Assembly (NCBI GenBank): GCA_963782445.1 | Contig: CAWAJM010000001.1 | Span: 3,968,001 to 4,032,000 of the forward strand | Direction: 5' to 3' | Source of the DNA: ZC4RG20 sp963782445 | GTDB taxonomy: Bacteria; Pseudomonadota; Gammaproteobacteria; Steroidobacterales; Rariloculaceae | DNA length: 64,000 bases | Shown here: positions 53,816-61,334 of the stretch, piece by piece | How positions within the stretch are numbered: the stretch's first letter is position 1 | How the letters are laid out: each line of letters begins with the position of its first letter | Notes under the pieces: model-generated | What the model was told of the DNA's origin: nothing | What the model saw: only the letters and a program-made list of their open reading frames with translations | The model's database searches: none | Position numbers and translations under genes: made by a program

Positions 53816-54421
53816 TTGTCCGATACCGCAGCGGTCAAGCAGGACCGGTCCCGCACGCGCCGAGAAATCCGCCGAATGCGCCGCGCGCTGACCGACGAGC
53901 AGCGCACCGCGGCCGAGCGGGCGATCTGCCGGCGCATCATGAACCTCGGCGCCTACAAGCAGGCGCGCACGGTTGCCGCGTTCATGGCCTTCGACGGCGA
54001 GCCGTCGCTCGCGCGCTTCATGGAAGCAGCGGCGCGCCAAGGCAAGCTCGTTTACGTCCCCGTGCTGCTGCGCAGCGGCATGCGCTTCGCGCCGCTCGCG
54101 GGCGAAGGCCGGCTTGCGGCGAACTTCTTCGGCATCGACGAGCCCGCCAAGGAGCGGCTCATCGACGCCCGCTCGCTCGACCTCGTGCTGACGCCCCTCG
54201 TCGCCTTCGACCGGCGAGGCGTGCGGCTCGGCGTCGGCCGCGGCTACTACGACCGCGCCTTCCGCTTTCTGCGCCACCGCCGCCATTGGTCCCGTCCGAA
54301 GCTGCTCGGCGTCGCATACTCCTTTCAGCTCGTCGACGACATAGAGAAGCAGCCCTGGGATATTCCGCTCTGGGGAGCCGTAACCGAAACCGGCACCCAC
54401 CGCTTCGCGGCTGAAAAATGA
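53816..54421 (+). CDS. 5-formyltetrahydrofolate cyclo-ligase
   Basis: This enzyme uses ATP to turn 5-formyl-THF into 5,10-methenyl-THF. RTRREIRRMRRALTDEQR near the N-terminus, VYVPVLL, and the ATP/Mg signature LGVGRGYYDRAF mark the family. The start is uncertain. A GTG at 53756 lies inside the 3' end of 6S RNA, so I prefer TTG 53816, which has GAGAAG seven bases upstream and gives a 201-residue protein of normal length. The stop overlaps the EVE gene ATG. Confidence 0.92.
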   Translation: MSDTAAVKQDRSRTRREIRRMRRALTDEQRTAAERAICRRIMNLGAYKQARTVAAFMAFDGEPSLARFMEAAARQGKLVYVPVLLRSGMRFAPLAGEGRLAANFFGIDEPAKERLIDARSLDLVLTPLVAFDRRGVRLGVGRGYYDRAFRFLRHRRHWSRPKLLGVAYSFQLVDDIEKQPWDIPLWGAVTETGTHRFAAEK

Positions 54422-54882
54422 GGTATTGGCTCGTCAAGTCGGAGCCCCAAGTCTTCGGCATCGACGATCTCGCGGCGGCGCCGCGGCGCACAACGCCCTG
54501 GGACGGTGTGCGCAATTACCAGGCGCGGAACTACATGCGCGACGAGATGAAGCGCGGGGACTGCGTCTTCTTCTATCACTCCAACTGCGCGGAACCCGGC
54601 ATCGCGGGCATCGCAAAAGTCGTAAAGGCAGGCTATCCGGATTCGACCGCGTTCGATCCAGAGGACCCTCACTACGATCCGAAAAGCGACCCCGATCATC
54701 CGCGCTGGTATCGAGTGGACATCAAACTCGAGCGTAAGCTCCGCCGCGTCATTACGCTCGCAGAGCTCAAAACCCACGCAAACAGCGAGCTTTCGGGCTT
54801 TTTGTTGCTGCGCACCGGCAACCGTCTTTCCGTGCTTCCCGTCAGCGAAGACCATTGGCGATTCATACTCGGGCTCGAGTAA
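54418..54882 (+). CDS. EVE domain-containing protein
   Basis: A 154-residue PUA-like EVE domain protein. It starts MRYWLVKSEPQVFGIDDL and contains WDGVRNYQARNYMRDEMKRG, VFFYHSNCAEPGIAGIAKVV and PRWYRVDIKLERKL, all typical of the family that includes human THYN1. The EVE fold has an aromatic cage suited to modified bases. In bacteria such proteins stand alone or with restriction systems; no restriction gene is near here. It overlaps the 5-FCL gene by four bases. Confidence 0.95.
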   Translation: MRYWLVKSEPQVFGIDDLAAAPRRTTPWDGVRNYQARNYMRDEMKRGDCVFFYHSNCAEPGIAGIAKVVKAGYPDSTAFDPEDPHYDPKSDPDHPRWYRVDIKLERKLRRVITLAELKTHANSELSGFLLLRTGNRLSVLPVSEDHWRFILGLE

Positions 54883-55078
54883 CGTCGAACACTCGCTGCA
54901 AGCGTTCGCAGCGATGCAAACGGACTTTCGCGACGCGTCGAAGCGATCACAATGTGCTCTCAATCACATCTCGCGAACTACATGCATCGTCGGGGATGCG
55001 CAAAAATGCATAACACTCTGGAAATTTAGATCCTTTTATATATACTCAACGCCGTTTAACCCGACACGGAGACTACCC
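54883..55078 (+). promoter_or_regulatory. A/T-rich promoter region of the H1-like gene
   Basis: This 196-base leader is clearly more A/T-rich than its surroundings. TATACT at 55041-55046 within TTTTATATATACT is a good -10 element; the -35 position 17 bases upstream (CTGGAA) is poor. CACGGAGACT at about 55065-55074 supplies GGAG as the ribosome-binding site. Confidence 0.6.
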
Positions 55079-55393
55079 ATGGCATCTACGAAGAAGACAT
55101 CTGCGAAAAAGACGTCTACCAAACGCAAGAAAGTCAGGCGTAAGGTAGCCAAGAAGCCGGCGGCCAAGAAGCGCGTCGCCAAGAAGAAGACGGCGACGAA
55201 GAAGAAGGCCAAGAAGAAGGCTGCGAAGAAGAAAGCTGCGAAGAAGACTGCTGCCAAGAAGAAGACGGCGAAGAAGAAACCGGCGCGCAAGAAAGCGGCC
55301 AAGAAAAAAACCGCCAAGAAGAAGGCCAGCAAGAAGAAAGCTTCGAAGAAGAAGCGCGCAAGCAAGAAGTCGCAGCCGGCTATGTCGAGCTGA
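55079..55393 (+). CDS. Lysine/alanine-rich histone H1-like protein
   Basis: A 104-residue, extremely basic protein built from repeats such as AAKKK, TAKKK and SKKKAS after the start MASTKKTSAKK. Such sequences resemble the C-terminal tail of eukaryotic histone H1 and occur in many Xanthomonadales, Bordetella and chlamydiae as nucleoid-binding proteins. There is no folded domain. It has its own promoter and a strong terminator, so it is a monocistronic, probably highly expressed gene. The nucleotide repeats make its length prone to variation between strains. Confidence 0.88.
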   Translation: MASTKKTSAKKTSTKRKKVRRKVAKKPAAKKRVAKKKTATKKKAKKKAAKKKAAKKTAAKKKTAKKKPARKKAAKKKTAKKKASKKKASKKKRASKKSQPAMSS

Positions 55394-55443
55394 TCAGGCC
55401 TGACGATGAATCCGAGAGCCTCCTCGAGGCTCGCTTCGAACAA

Positions 55444-55474
55444 AGTGCCCGCAACGATGCGGGCACTTTTTTTT
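55444..55474 (+). terminator. Rho-independent terminator after the H1-like gene
   Basis: AGTGCCCGCA (55444-55453) pairs perfectly with TGCGGGCACT (55458-55467) around loop ACGA and is followed by eight T (55467-55474). It is the clearest terminator in the window. Confidence 0.95.
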
Positions 55475-55494
55475 CTGCCTCCGGATTTCCGACT

Positions 55495-56152
55495 ATGAGC
55501 CAGCAAGAACAAAAGCGCAGAGCCGCATTGGCGGCACTGTCTTACATCAAAGACGGAATCGCCCTCGGCGTCGGCACGGGCAGCACCGTCGATGAGCTCA
55601 TCGACGCGCTGCCGGCCCACTCCGGAACGTCTCGCCCTCGTTACCTCGAGCTCGACGCGCTCGACCGAGCGCCTCGAACGGCTCGGCATCGCGGTTACGC
55701 CGATCGAATCCATTGCAGGCATCGACCTCTATATCGACGGCGCGGACGAGGCCACGAAGCGGCTGCATCTGCTCAAGGGCGGCGGCGGCGCGTTGACGCG
55801 GGAGAAGATTCTCGCCGGGGCGGCGCGGCGATTCGTGTGCATTGTGGATTCCTCGAAGCTCGTCGCGGGCCTCGGGCACTTCCCGCTGCCCATTGAGATC
55901 GTGCCGGCGGCCGCCGCGTTCGTCGCGCGTCAACTCGTCAAGGCCGGGGGGCGGCCCGTGACGCGCCCGGGGGTCGTGACGGACAACGGCAACCTCATCA
56001 TCGACGTGCACGACCTGCGCATCGCGAACCCGATCGAGCTCGAGACTCGGTTCAATCAGATCCCGGGGGTCGTGACGGTGGGATTGTTTGCGCACCGACC
56101 GGCCAACGTCCTGATCATCGGCCAGGAGGACGGCGTCAGAGTGCTGGAGTAG
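55495..56152 (+). pseudogene. rpiA: Ribose-5-phosphate isomerase A with apparent one-base insertion
   Basis: RpiA interconverts ribose-5-phosphate and ribulose-5-phosphate. The N-terminal part, ATG 55495 to about 55620, reads MSQQEQKRRAALAALSYIK and GIALGVGTGSTVDELIDALP. The remainder, including ERLALVTSSSTRSTERL, GIDLYIDGADEA, LLKGGGGALTREK, VDSSKLVAGLGHFPLPIEI and GVVTDNGNLIIDVH, is in the +1 frame. Deleting one G near 55624-55625 would restore a full-length protein (HSERLALV). All catalytic motifs are otherwise intact, so this is either a very recent lesion or a sequencing error. Confidence 0.85.
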
Positions 56153-56186
56153 GCCCGGGCGGCGCGAACAACAGGAAGGGGGTGAA

Positions 56187-56260
56187 TGGCTGGGGGACCA
56201 GGATTCGAACCTGGGTTCTCGGAGTCAGAGTCCGATGTCCTACCGCTAGACGATCCCCCA
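56187..56260 (-). tRNA. tRNA-Gln (anticodon CTG)
   Basis: The minus strand folds into a full cloverleaf. The acceptor stem is TGGGGGA with TCCCCCA, the anticodon arm is TCGGA-CTCTGAC-TCCGA with anticodon CTG, and the T-arm contains GGTTCGAATCC. The U1-A72 pair and discriminator G73 are glutamine identity features. The CCA end is encoded. Confidence 0.97.
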
Positions 56261-56274
56261 GCAGCTGAAACCGA

Positions 56275-56667
56275 TCAGCGCTTCGAGAACTGGGTCGCGC
56301 GCCGGGCCTTACGAAGGCCGACCTTCTTGCGCTCGACGGCGCGGGCATCGCGCGTCACGAACCCGGCGCGGCGCAGCGCCTGGCGCAGCGTCTCGTCGTA
56401 GGCCATGAGGGCGCGCGTGATGCCGTGCCGAATGGCGCCGGCCTGCCCCGTCGTGCCGCCGCCCTGCACGGTGACGCTCACGTCGAACTTACCGTCCATT
56501 TCGACGGCCGAGAGGGGCTGGCGCACGATCATGCGCGCCGTCTCGCGGCCGAAGAACTCCTCGAGCGTCCGGCCGTTGACCTTGATGCTGCCGCTGCCGG
56601 GCCGGAGGTAAACGCGCGCGGCCGACGTCTTGCGCCGACCCGTGCCGTAGAAGCTCTCGATTGCCAT
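56275..56667 (-). CDS. rpsI: 30S ribosomal protein S9
   Basis: S9 of 130 residues. It begins with FYGTGRRKTSAARVYLRPG, contains FFGRETARMIVRQPL and GGGTTGQAGAIRHGITRAL, and ends in the universally conserved basic tail ATQFSKR that reaches the P-site tRNA. It follows rplM by 7 bases on the same strand. Confidence 0.99.
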   Translation of the reverse strand: MAIESFYGTGRRKTSAARVYLRPGSGSIKVNGRTLEEFFGRETARMIVRQPLSAVEMDGKFDVSVTVQGGGTTGQAGAIRHGITRALMAYDETLRQALRRAGFVTRDARAVERKKVGLRKARRATQFSKR

Positions 56668-56674
56668 CGCTTGA

Positions 56675-57103
56675 CTATAGCTCCAGTGGAATGGGCTGCT
56701 GCGCCTGATGCGGATGCTCGGCGCCGCGCACCACCTTGAGTTTCTTGAACATCTGCCGGCCGAGCGGGTTGCGCGGCAGCATGCCTTTGACCGCCATCTC
56801 GAGCGCCCGCTCCGGGGCCCGCGCGAGCAGTTTCTCGAGCGGCTCGGACTTCATGTTGCCGATGTAGCCCGTGTGGCGGTAATAGATTTTGTCCTTGAGC
56901 TTGCGGCCCGTGACGCGAATCTTTTCCGCATTGACGACGATGATGTAGTCGCCCGTGTCGACATGAGGCGTATAGACGGGCTTGTGCTTACCGCGCAGGC
57001 GCCGCGCCAGCTCCGTGGCGAGACGGCCCAGCGTCTTGCCGTCCGCATCGACGACGTACCAGTCCCGCCGCACCGTCTCTGGCTTGGCCGAAAATGTCTT
57101 CAT
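56675..57103 (-). CDS. rplM: 50S ribosomal protein L13
   Basis: L13 of 142 residues starting at ATG 57103 (MKTFSAKPETVRRDWYVVDA). GDYIIVVNAEKIRVTGRKLKDKIYYRHTGY (given here in abbreviated reference) and AVKGMLPRNPLGRQMFKKL are typical, and it ends with QQPIPLEL. The rplM-rpsI pair is universal; the promoter should lie between 57104 and the DUF481 gene. Confidence 0.98.
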   Translation of the reverse strand: MKTFSAKPETVRRDWYVVDADGKTLGRLATELARRLRGKHKPVYTPHVDTGDYIIVVNAEKIRVTGRKLKDKIYYRHTGYIGNMKSEPLEKLLARAPERALEMAVKGMLPRNPLGRQMFKKLKVVRGAEHPHQAQQPIPLEL

Positions 57104-57213
57104 AATCCAAGTGACTCTGGTTGTGGCCGGGGCCCCCGGCCAAAGAGGCGAAATACTAATGGGCCGGCCGCCCGGGCGCAAGCCGCTCCGCCCGCCGGTC
57201 GGCACCGCCGCCC

Positions 57214-57978
57214 TCAGAACGCGTACTCGAGGGAGACCGAGGAATACCGGTCCGAGTTCACGATGCCCGGGGGCACCTGGCTATTGTATTTGAGGCGGTA
57301 CGAGATCACGAGGCCGACGTTACCAAAGAGCCCGGCCTTCAGGGAGGTGACGGAGTCCGTGCTCGTGTTCGTCGAGCCGGTCTCGACGACGAGCGCCTGC
57401 TCGAACTGGCTCGTCGAGCTCAGCGTCCAGACGTAGTCCAGCGACGTGCGCAGGACCGCGTCTCGCTCGACCGAGCCGTCCGGCAGCACCGAATCGCGCG
57501 CACCGGCGCCGAGGCCGCCGTCGACCGACTGCTTCGGCGTATCCACGAACCGGCGCCCGTAGCCGGCCGTCATCGAACTCTGGCTGTCGAAGCCCGAGAA
57601 CCGGTCGCGGTCCCAATCGAGCGCCGTGAAGGCATAGCCGTGCCGGCCGATGTCGCGCCGCGCCTCGTACTTGGCCCTATAGGCTTCGGTCGTCGTCTCG
57701 TTGTTCGTCGAGGCGCCGATGGCGGAGAGATCGAAGTGATGGCGCCAGGTCTCGAGCCGGTAGACCAGCGCCAAGGCCGCATTCATGTTCGTGCTTTCGG
57801 TATTGCCGCTCGTCGACAGAAAGCCGAAGCTCGCCTTGCCCGAGAGCCCTTGGGGCGGCTTGCTCGTCGTCGGCCCCGGAGCGCCGGGCGGATTGCCGAC
57901 GGGCTGGGCACCGGCCACGCCGACGGTGCCGGCCGCAAGGAATGTGACGAGGAGCGTCTGGGCTCGGAGCGTGCGCAC
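57214..57978 (-). CDS. DUF481 family outer-membrane beta-barrel protein
   Basis: A 254-residue exported protein. The signal TLLVTFLAAGTVGVAGA precedes a Pro-rich linker and alternating beta-strands such as SGKASFGFLSTSGNTESTNM, RHGYAFTALDWDRDRFSGFD, TAGYGRRFVDTP and the final SSVSLEYAF ending in Phe, as outer-membrane barrels do. GFLSTSGNTESTN is the DUF481 hallmark. I start at GTG 57978 because AGAAGAAG lies just upstream; an in-frame ATG at 58044 would put 22 polar residues before the signal. The function is unknown; DUF481 proteins may be small porins. Confidence 0.85.
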   Translation of the reverse strand: MRTLRAQTLLVTFLAAGTVGVAGAQPVGNPPGAPGPTTSKPPQGLSGKASFGFLSTSGNTESTNMNAALALVYRLETWRHHFDLSAIGASTNNETTTEAYRAKYEARRDIGRHGYAFTALDWDRDRFSGFDSQSSMTAGYGRRFVDTPKQSVDGGLGAGARDSVLPDGSVERDAVLRTSLDYVWTLSSTSQFEQALVVETGSTNTSTDSVTSLKAGLFGNVGLVISYRLKYNSQVPPGIVNSDRYSSVSLEYAF

Positions 57979-58068
57979 TTGATTCTTCTTCTCGTCGGTG
58001 GACGAATGGCGCGCCACGATGCCAGGGGCAACGAAAAACTGCAATTCGCGAGGCTATAATGCGGCCTC

Positions 58069-58707
58069 ATGCAGCCGCCCGTCACCTGGCCGGATCGCGT
58101 CGTGGCCGTCCTCGACGAGACGTTGCGCGCGCTGAGCGTTCGCCCGGCCGCATCCCGACCCTCCCCGGCGGCCGGACTGCCCGAGCCCAATCTCGACCCG
58201 GAAGCGCGGCGGCGCAGCGGCGCGCTCATGCGCGTCAATCACGCCGGCGAGATGGCCGCGCAGGCGCTGTACGTCGGGCAGGCCCTGACGGCCCGGACGG
58301 ACGCGGTGCGCGCGCGCCTGCTCGGCGCGGCGCGCGAGGAGCGCGACCACCTGGCCTGGTGCGGCCAGCGCCTCGAAGCGCTCGGCGCCCGGACGAGCCT
58401 GCTGGACCCCTTCTGGTTCGCCTCGAGCCTGTGTCTCGGCGCCGCCACGGGGCTCCTCGGCGACGCCCCGAGCCTCGGCTTCGTGGCCGAGACGGAGCGC
58501 CAGGTCGAGGCGCACCTCGACGATCATCTGCGCCGGCTCCCGGCGGCCGACACGAAGAGCGCCGCGATCCTCGAACGCATGGCCGCAGACGAAGCCCGGC
58601 ACGGCGCCGACGCGAAGCTCGCGGGCGGCTCGGAGCTGCCGGCCGCGGCCCGCCTTGCCATGCGGCTCGGCGGCGGTTTCCTGCGCCGCGCCGCCTACTT
58701 CTTGTGA
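58069..58707 (+). CDS. coq7: Di-iron demethoxyubiquinone hydroxylase Coq7
   Basis: A 212-residue ferritin-like di-iron protein catalysing the last hydroxylation of ubiquinone. Iron-binding ExxH-type motifs are MRVNHAGEMAAQALYVG, AREERDHLAWCGQRL, ETERQVEAHLDDH and MAADEARHGADA. The role overlaps UbiF, so together with the two flavin hydroxylases at 48-51 kb the window encodes three ring hydroxylases. A CRP site overlaps its stop codon, and crp follows. Confidence 0.95.
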   Translation: MQPPVTWPDRVVAVLDETLRALSVRPAASRPSPAAGLPEPNLDPEARRRSGALMRVNHAGEMAAQALYVGQALTARTDAVRARLLGAAREERDHLAWCGQRLEALGARTSLLDPFWFASSLCLGAATGLLGDAPSLGFVAETERQVEAHLDDHLRRLPAADTKSAAILERMAADEARHGADAKLAGGSELPAAARLAMRLGGGFLRRAAYFL

Positions 58708-58718
58708 ACCCGTTCACA
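58703..58718. promoter_or_regulatory. Perfect CRP-type operator upstream of crp
   Basis: TGTGA-ACCCGT-TCACA is an exact match to the consensus half-sites of CRP/Vfr/Clp proteins with the canonical 6-base spacer. It overlaps the coq7 stop codon. Its centre is about 60 bases before the start point predicted from the -10 at 58758, the usual class I activation distance. It implies autoregulation of crp. Confidence 0.8.
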
Positions 58719-58734
58719 GCCTAGGGGTTATTAC

Positions 58735-58763
58735 TTGCTTGTGCGCGGTGAATTGATTAAATA
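58735..58763 (+). promoter_or_regulatory. Candidate crp promoter
   Basis: TTGCTT (58735-58740) as -35 and TAAATA (58758-58763) as a weak -10, with 17 bases between. The A/T-rich GAATTGATTAAATAC context supports promoter function. CCGGAG at about 58781-58786 is the likely ribosome-binding site for the ATG at 58794. Confidence 0.5.
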
Positions 58764-58793
58764 CGGCATTAAGTCAAACCGGAGTCTCTACCG

Positions 58794-59468
58794 ATGGAAG
58801 AAGCCTTGCGGCCCTTGAGCAACGTCCCCGCGATAAATCGTTTCTTGAGCTATTGCCGGGTGCGGACGGTTCCGGCGAAGACGGTCATGATTCATGCCGG
58901 GGATCTGCCCGACGTCCTGTATTACATCGTCGACGGCTCGGTCGAAGTCATGATCGAGGACGAGGACGGCAACGAGATGGTCCTCGCTTACCTGAACAAG
59001 GGCCAGTTCTTCGGCGAGATGGGCTTGTTCTACGAGCAGCCCACGCGCAGCGCCTGGGTGCGCACGCGCACGGAGAGCGAGATCGCGGAGATGACGTATC
59101 CGCGCTTCCGGCAGATTGCCTCGGAGAGCCCGGGCCTGATTTTCGAGGTCGCGACGCAGCTCGCGACGCGCCTCGACCGGACGAACCGCAAGCTCGGCGA
59201 CCTCGCATTCGTCGACGTTACGGGCCGAGTCGCCCATGCAATCATGGACTTGTGCCGCGAGCCGGACGCCATGACGCATCCGGACGGCATGCAGATCAAG
59301 GTCTCCCGGCAGGAACTGTCGCGCCTCGTGGGCTGCTCGCGGGAGATGGCGGGCCGCGTGCTCAAGGTGCTCGAGGAGCAGGGCCTCGTGCGCGCGAACG
59401 GCAAGACCATCGTCGTCTTCAACGCGCGCCGCGAACCGCCGAAGGCGCGTCTTCAGCGCCACGCCTGA
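58794..59468 (+). CDS. crp: Cyclic-nucleotide-responsive transcription regulator (CRP/Vfr/Clp type)
   Basis: A 224-residue CRP-family regulator. The cyclic nucleotide pocket is FFGEMGLFYEQPTRSAWVRT, with Glu75, Arg85 and Ser86 matching the cAMP-contacting residues of E. coli CRP. A long dimerisation helix follows (FEVATQLATRLDRTNRKL). The helix-turn-helix is SRQELSRLVGCSREMAGRVL, whose RE.AGR recognition segment matches TGTGA binders. Ligand cAMP is likely; a c-di-GMP-responsive Clp is the alternative in this group. A perfect operator precedes the gene. Confidence 0.93.
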   Translation: MEEALRPLSNVPAINRFLSYCRVRTVPAKTVMIHAGDLPDVLYYIVDGSVEVMIEDEDGNEMVLAYLNKGQFFGEMGLFYEQPTRSAWVRTRTESEIAEMTYPRFRQIASESPGLIFEVATQLATRLDRTNRKLGDLAFVDVTGRVAHAIMDLCREPDAMTHPDGMQIKVSRQELSRLVGCSREMAGRVLKVLEEQGLVRANGKTIVVFNARREPPKARLQRHA

Positions 59469-59513
59469 ACGCCGCCGGCGCGCGGCCCGACGCGCGCCCG
59501 CGCGACATTCGCC

Positions 59514-60296
59514 CTACTTGAAGGCCCGATGGGCCTTTACGCGTTCGTAGGCGGAGCGAATTTCCTGCGTCCGCTGCTCGGCCAGCGTCATCATGGACTT
59601 GGGCAGGCCGCGCGCTACGAGCTTGTCGGGATGGTGCTGGTTCATGAGCCGCCGGTACGCGGTCTTGACCTCGTCGTTACTGGCCTCGCTCGTGACGCCG
59701 AGCACACGGTACGCAGCCTCGATCTGCGGCGCACCGTCCGCGGCGTTTCGGATCTGCTGAGCACGCACGAGCGCCTCGATCTGCGCGAGCTCCACGCGCC
59801 CCATGCCGAGCGTGCTCGCGACGCGCCACAGGAGCTGGCGCTTCGTGTGGCCGAGGCCGCCGGCCCCGAGCACCGTCTGCATCTGGATCTCGACGAACGC
59901 GCGCGCGAGGTCGCGGCGGTCGCCGAGCCGCCGCGCCAGCTCGCCCGTGCGCTCGGCGAGCGGGTAGTCGGCCCCCTTCCCCGCCGTGAAACACTCGATG
60001 GCGCGCTGCACCTGCTCCGGCGAGAGCTGCATCGCATGCATGACGCGCCGCGCCGCGCGGATTTCCGCCTCCGAGACCCGCCCGTCCGCCTTGGCAACGC
60101 AGCCCATGACCTCGAACGCGACCTCGAAGAAAAGTTGGCGCGCCGCCTCCGGCGCCGTGCCGAAACCGCCGGGTGCAAAGCGGGCCGCGAGGCCCTGATC
60201 CAAGCGATGGCCCAGAAACAGGCCGAGCACGGAACCGATGGGGCCGCCCGTGGCGAAGCCCACTATTCCACCGACCGCTTTGCCGATCCACTGCAT
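59514..60296 (-). CDS. djlA: DjlA-like membrane-anchored J-domain co-chaperone
   Basis: A 260-residue protein starting at ATG 60296 (MQWIGKAVGGIVGFATGG), whose Gly-rich N-terminal helix fits the DjlA membrane anchor. A TerB-like helical domain follows (EVMGCVAKADGRVSEAEIRAA). A C-terminal J domain begins AAYRVLGVTSEASNDEVKTA and has the HPD motif in NQHHPDKL. DjlA stimulates DnaK ATPase at the inner membrane. It is convergent with crp and divergent from purC. Confidence 0.92.
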   Translation of the reverse strand: MQWIGKAVGGIVGFATGGPIGSVLGLFLGHRLDQGLAARFAPGGFGTAPEAARQLFFEVAFEVMGCVAKADGRVSEAEIRAARRVMHAMQLSPEQVQRAIECFTAGKGADYPLAERTGELARRLGDRRDLARAFVEIQMQTVLGAGGLGHTKRQLLWRVASTLGMGRVELAQIEALVRAQQIRNAADGAPQIEAAYRVLGVTSEASNDEVKTAYRRLMNQHHPDKLVARGLPKSMMTLAEQRTQEIRSAYERVKAHRAFK

Positions 60297-60385
60297 AACC
60301 GCGACCGCTACGAGTTGCCGAGACCGTGTTGGTGGAGTCATTATCTGGGGTTTTCCACCTAACGCAATCGGAGAGCCCACGCGTC

Positions 60386-61285
60386 GTGGAGCCCTTGTAC
60401 GAATCACGACTGCATGGCCTCGAGCTCGTCGGCCGGGGCAAAGTGCGCGACATCTACCGCGTCGACGCGGAGCGGCTGCTGATCGTCGCCACGGACCGGA
60501 TCTCGGCCTTCAACGTCGTGCTGCCGGACCCGATTCCGGGCAAAGGCGTCGTTTTGACGGCGATCTCGAACTTCTGGTGTGGCCGCCTCGAGCCGCTGAT
60601 CCCCAACCACCTGACGGGCATCGATCCCACGGCCGTGCTGGCCGGCCCGGCGGACCGCGAGGTCGTCGCCGATCGCGCCGTCGTCGTCCGTTACGTCAAG
60701 CCCCTGCCGCTCGAAGCCGTCGTCCGCGGCTACCTCATCGGCTCGGGCTGGAAGGATTATTGCCACACGGGCAAGGTCTCGGGCGTCCCATTGCCGCCCG
60801 GCCTAGAGCTGGCCGAGCAGCTGCGCGAGCCGATCTTCACGCCGAGCACCAAGGCCGCACCCGGCACGCACGACGAGAATATCTCGATGAGCGACGTGCG
60901 CCACCTGATCGGCGTCGAGCTTGCGGACCGCGTCGCCCAGGTCTCGCTCGCGCTCTACGCCGAAGCCACGGCCTACGCGCGCGAGCGCGGCATCATCATC
61001 GCCGACACGAAGTTCGAGTTCGGCCAAACCGAGGACGGCGAGCTCCTGCTCATCGACGAGGTCCTGACGCCGGATTCGTCACGGTTCTGGCGTGCCGACA
61101 GCTATGAGCCCGGGGCCTCGCCGGCCAGCTTCGACAAGCAGTACGTCCGCGACTATCTCGAGACGCTGGAGTGGAACAAGCAAGCACCTGGCCCGCACTT
61201 GCCCGCCGTCGTCATCGAGCGCACGCGCGAGAAGTATCGCGAGGCGCTCGTGCGACTGACTGGGCCCTCCACGGCCGACGGCTGA
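60386..61285 (+). CDS. purC: Phosphoribosylaminoimidazole-succinocarboxamide synthase
   Basis: PurC ligates aspartate to CAIR in purine synthesis. The 299-residue protein is of the longer type. GRGKVRDIYRVDAERLLIVA and TDRISAFNVVLPDPIPGKG are the N-terminal ATP-binding blocks, VVRGYLIGSGWKDY is the core, and IIIADTKFEFG and LIDEVLTPDSSRFW follow. I start at GTG 60386 with GGAG upstream; an in-frame GTG at 60326 would add 20 residues without family similarity. Confidence 0.96.
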   Translation: MEPLYESRLHGLELVGRGKVRDIYRVDAERLLIVATDRISAFNVVLPDPIPGKGVVLTAISNFWCGRLEPLIPNHLTGIDPTAVLAGPADREVVADRAVVVRYVKPLPLEAVVRGYLIGSGWKDYCHTGKVSGVPLPPGLELAEQLREPIFTPSTKAAPGTHDENISMSDVRHLIGVELADRVAQVSLALYAEATAYARERGIIIADTKFEFGQTEDGELLLIDEVLTPDSSRFWRADSYEPGASPASFDKQYVRDYLETLEWNKQAPGPHLPAVVIERTREKYREALVRLTGPSTADG

Positions 61286-61334
61286 CGGCGCACGATCGGC
61301 GCTCGGCACGGCCTCGATTCGCGCCGGGGGCCGC

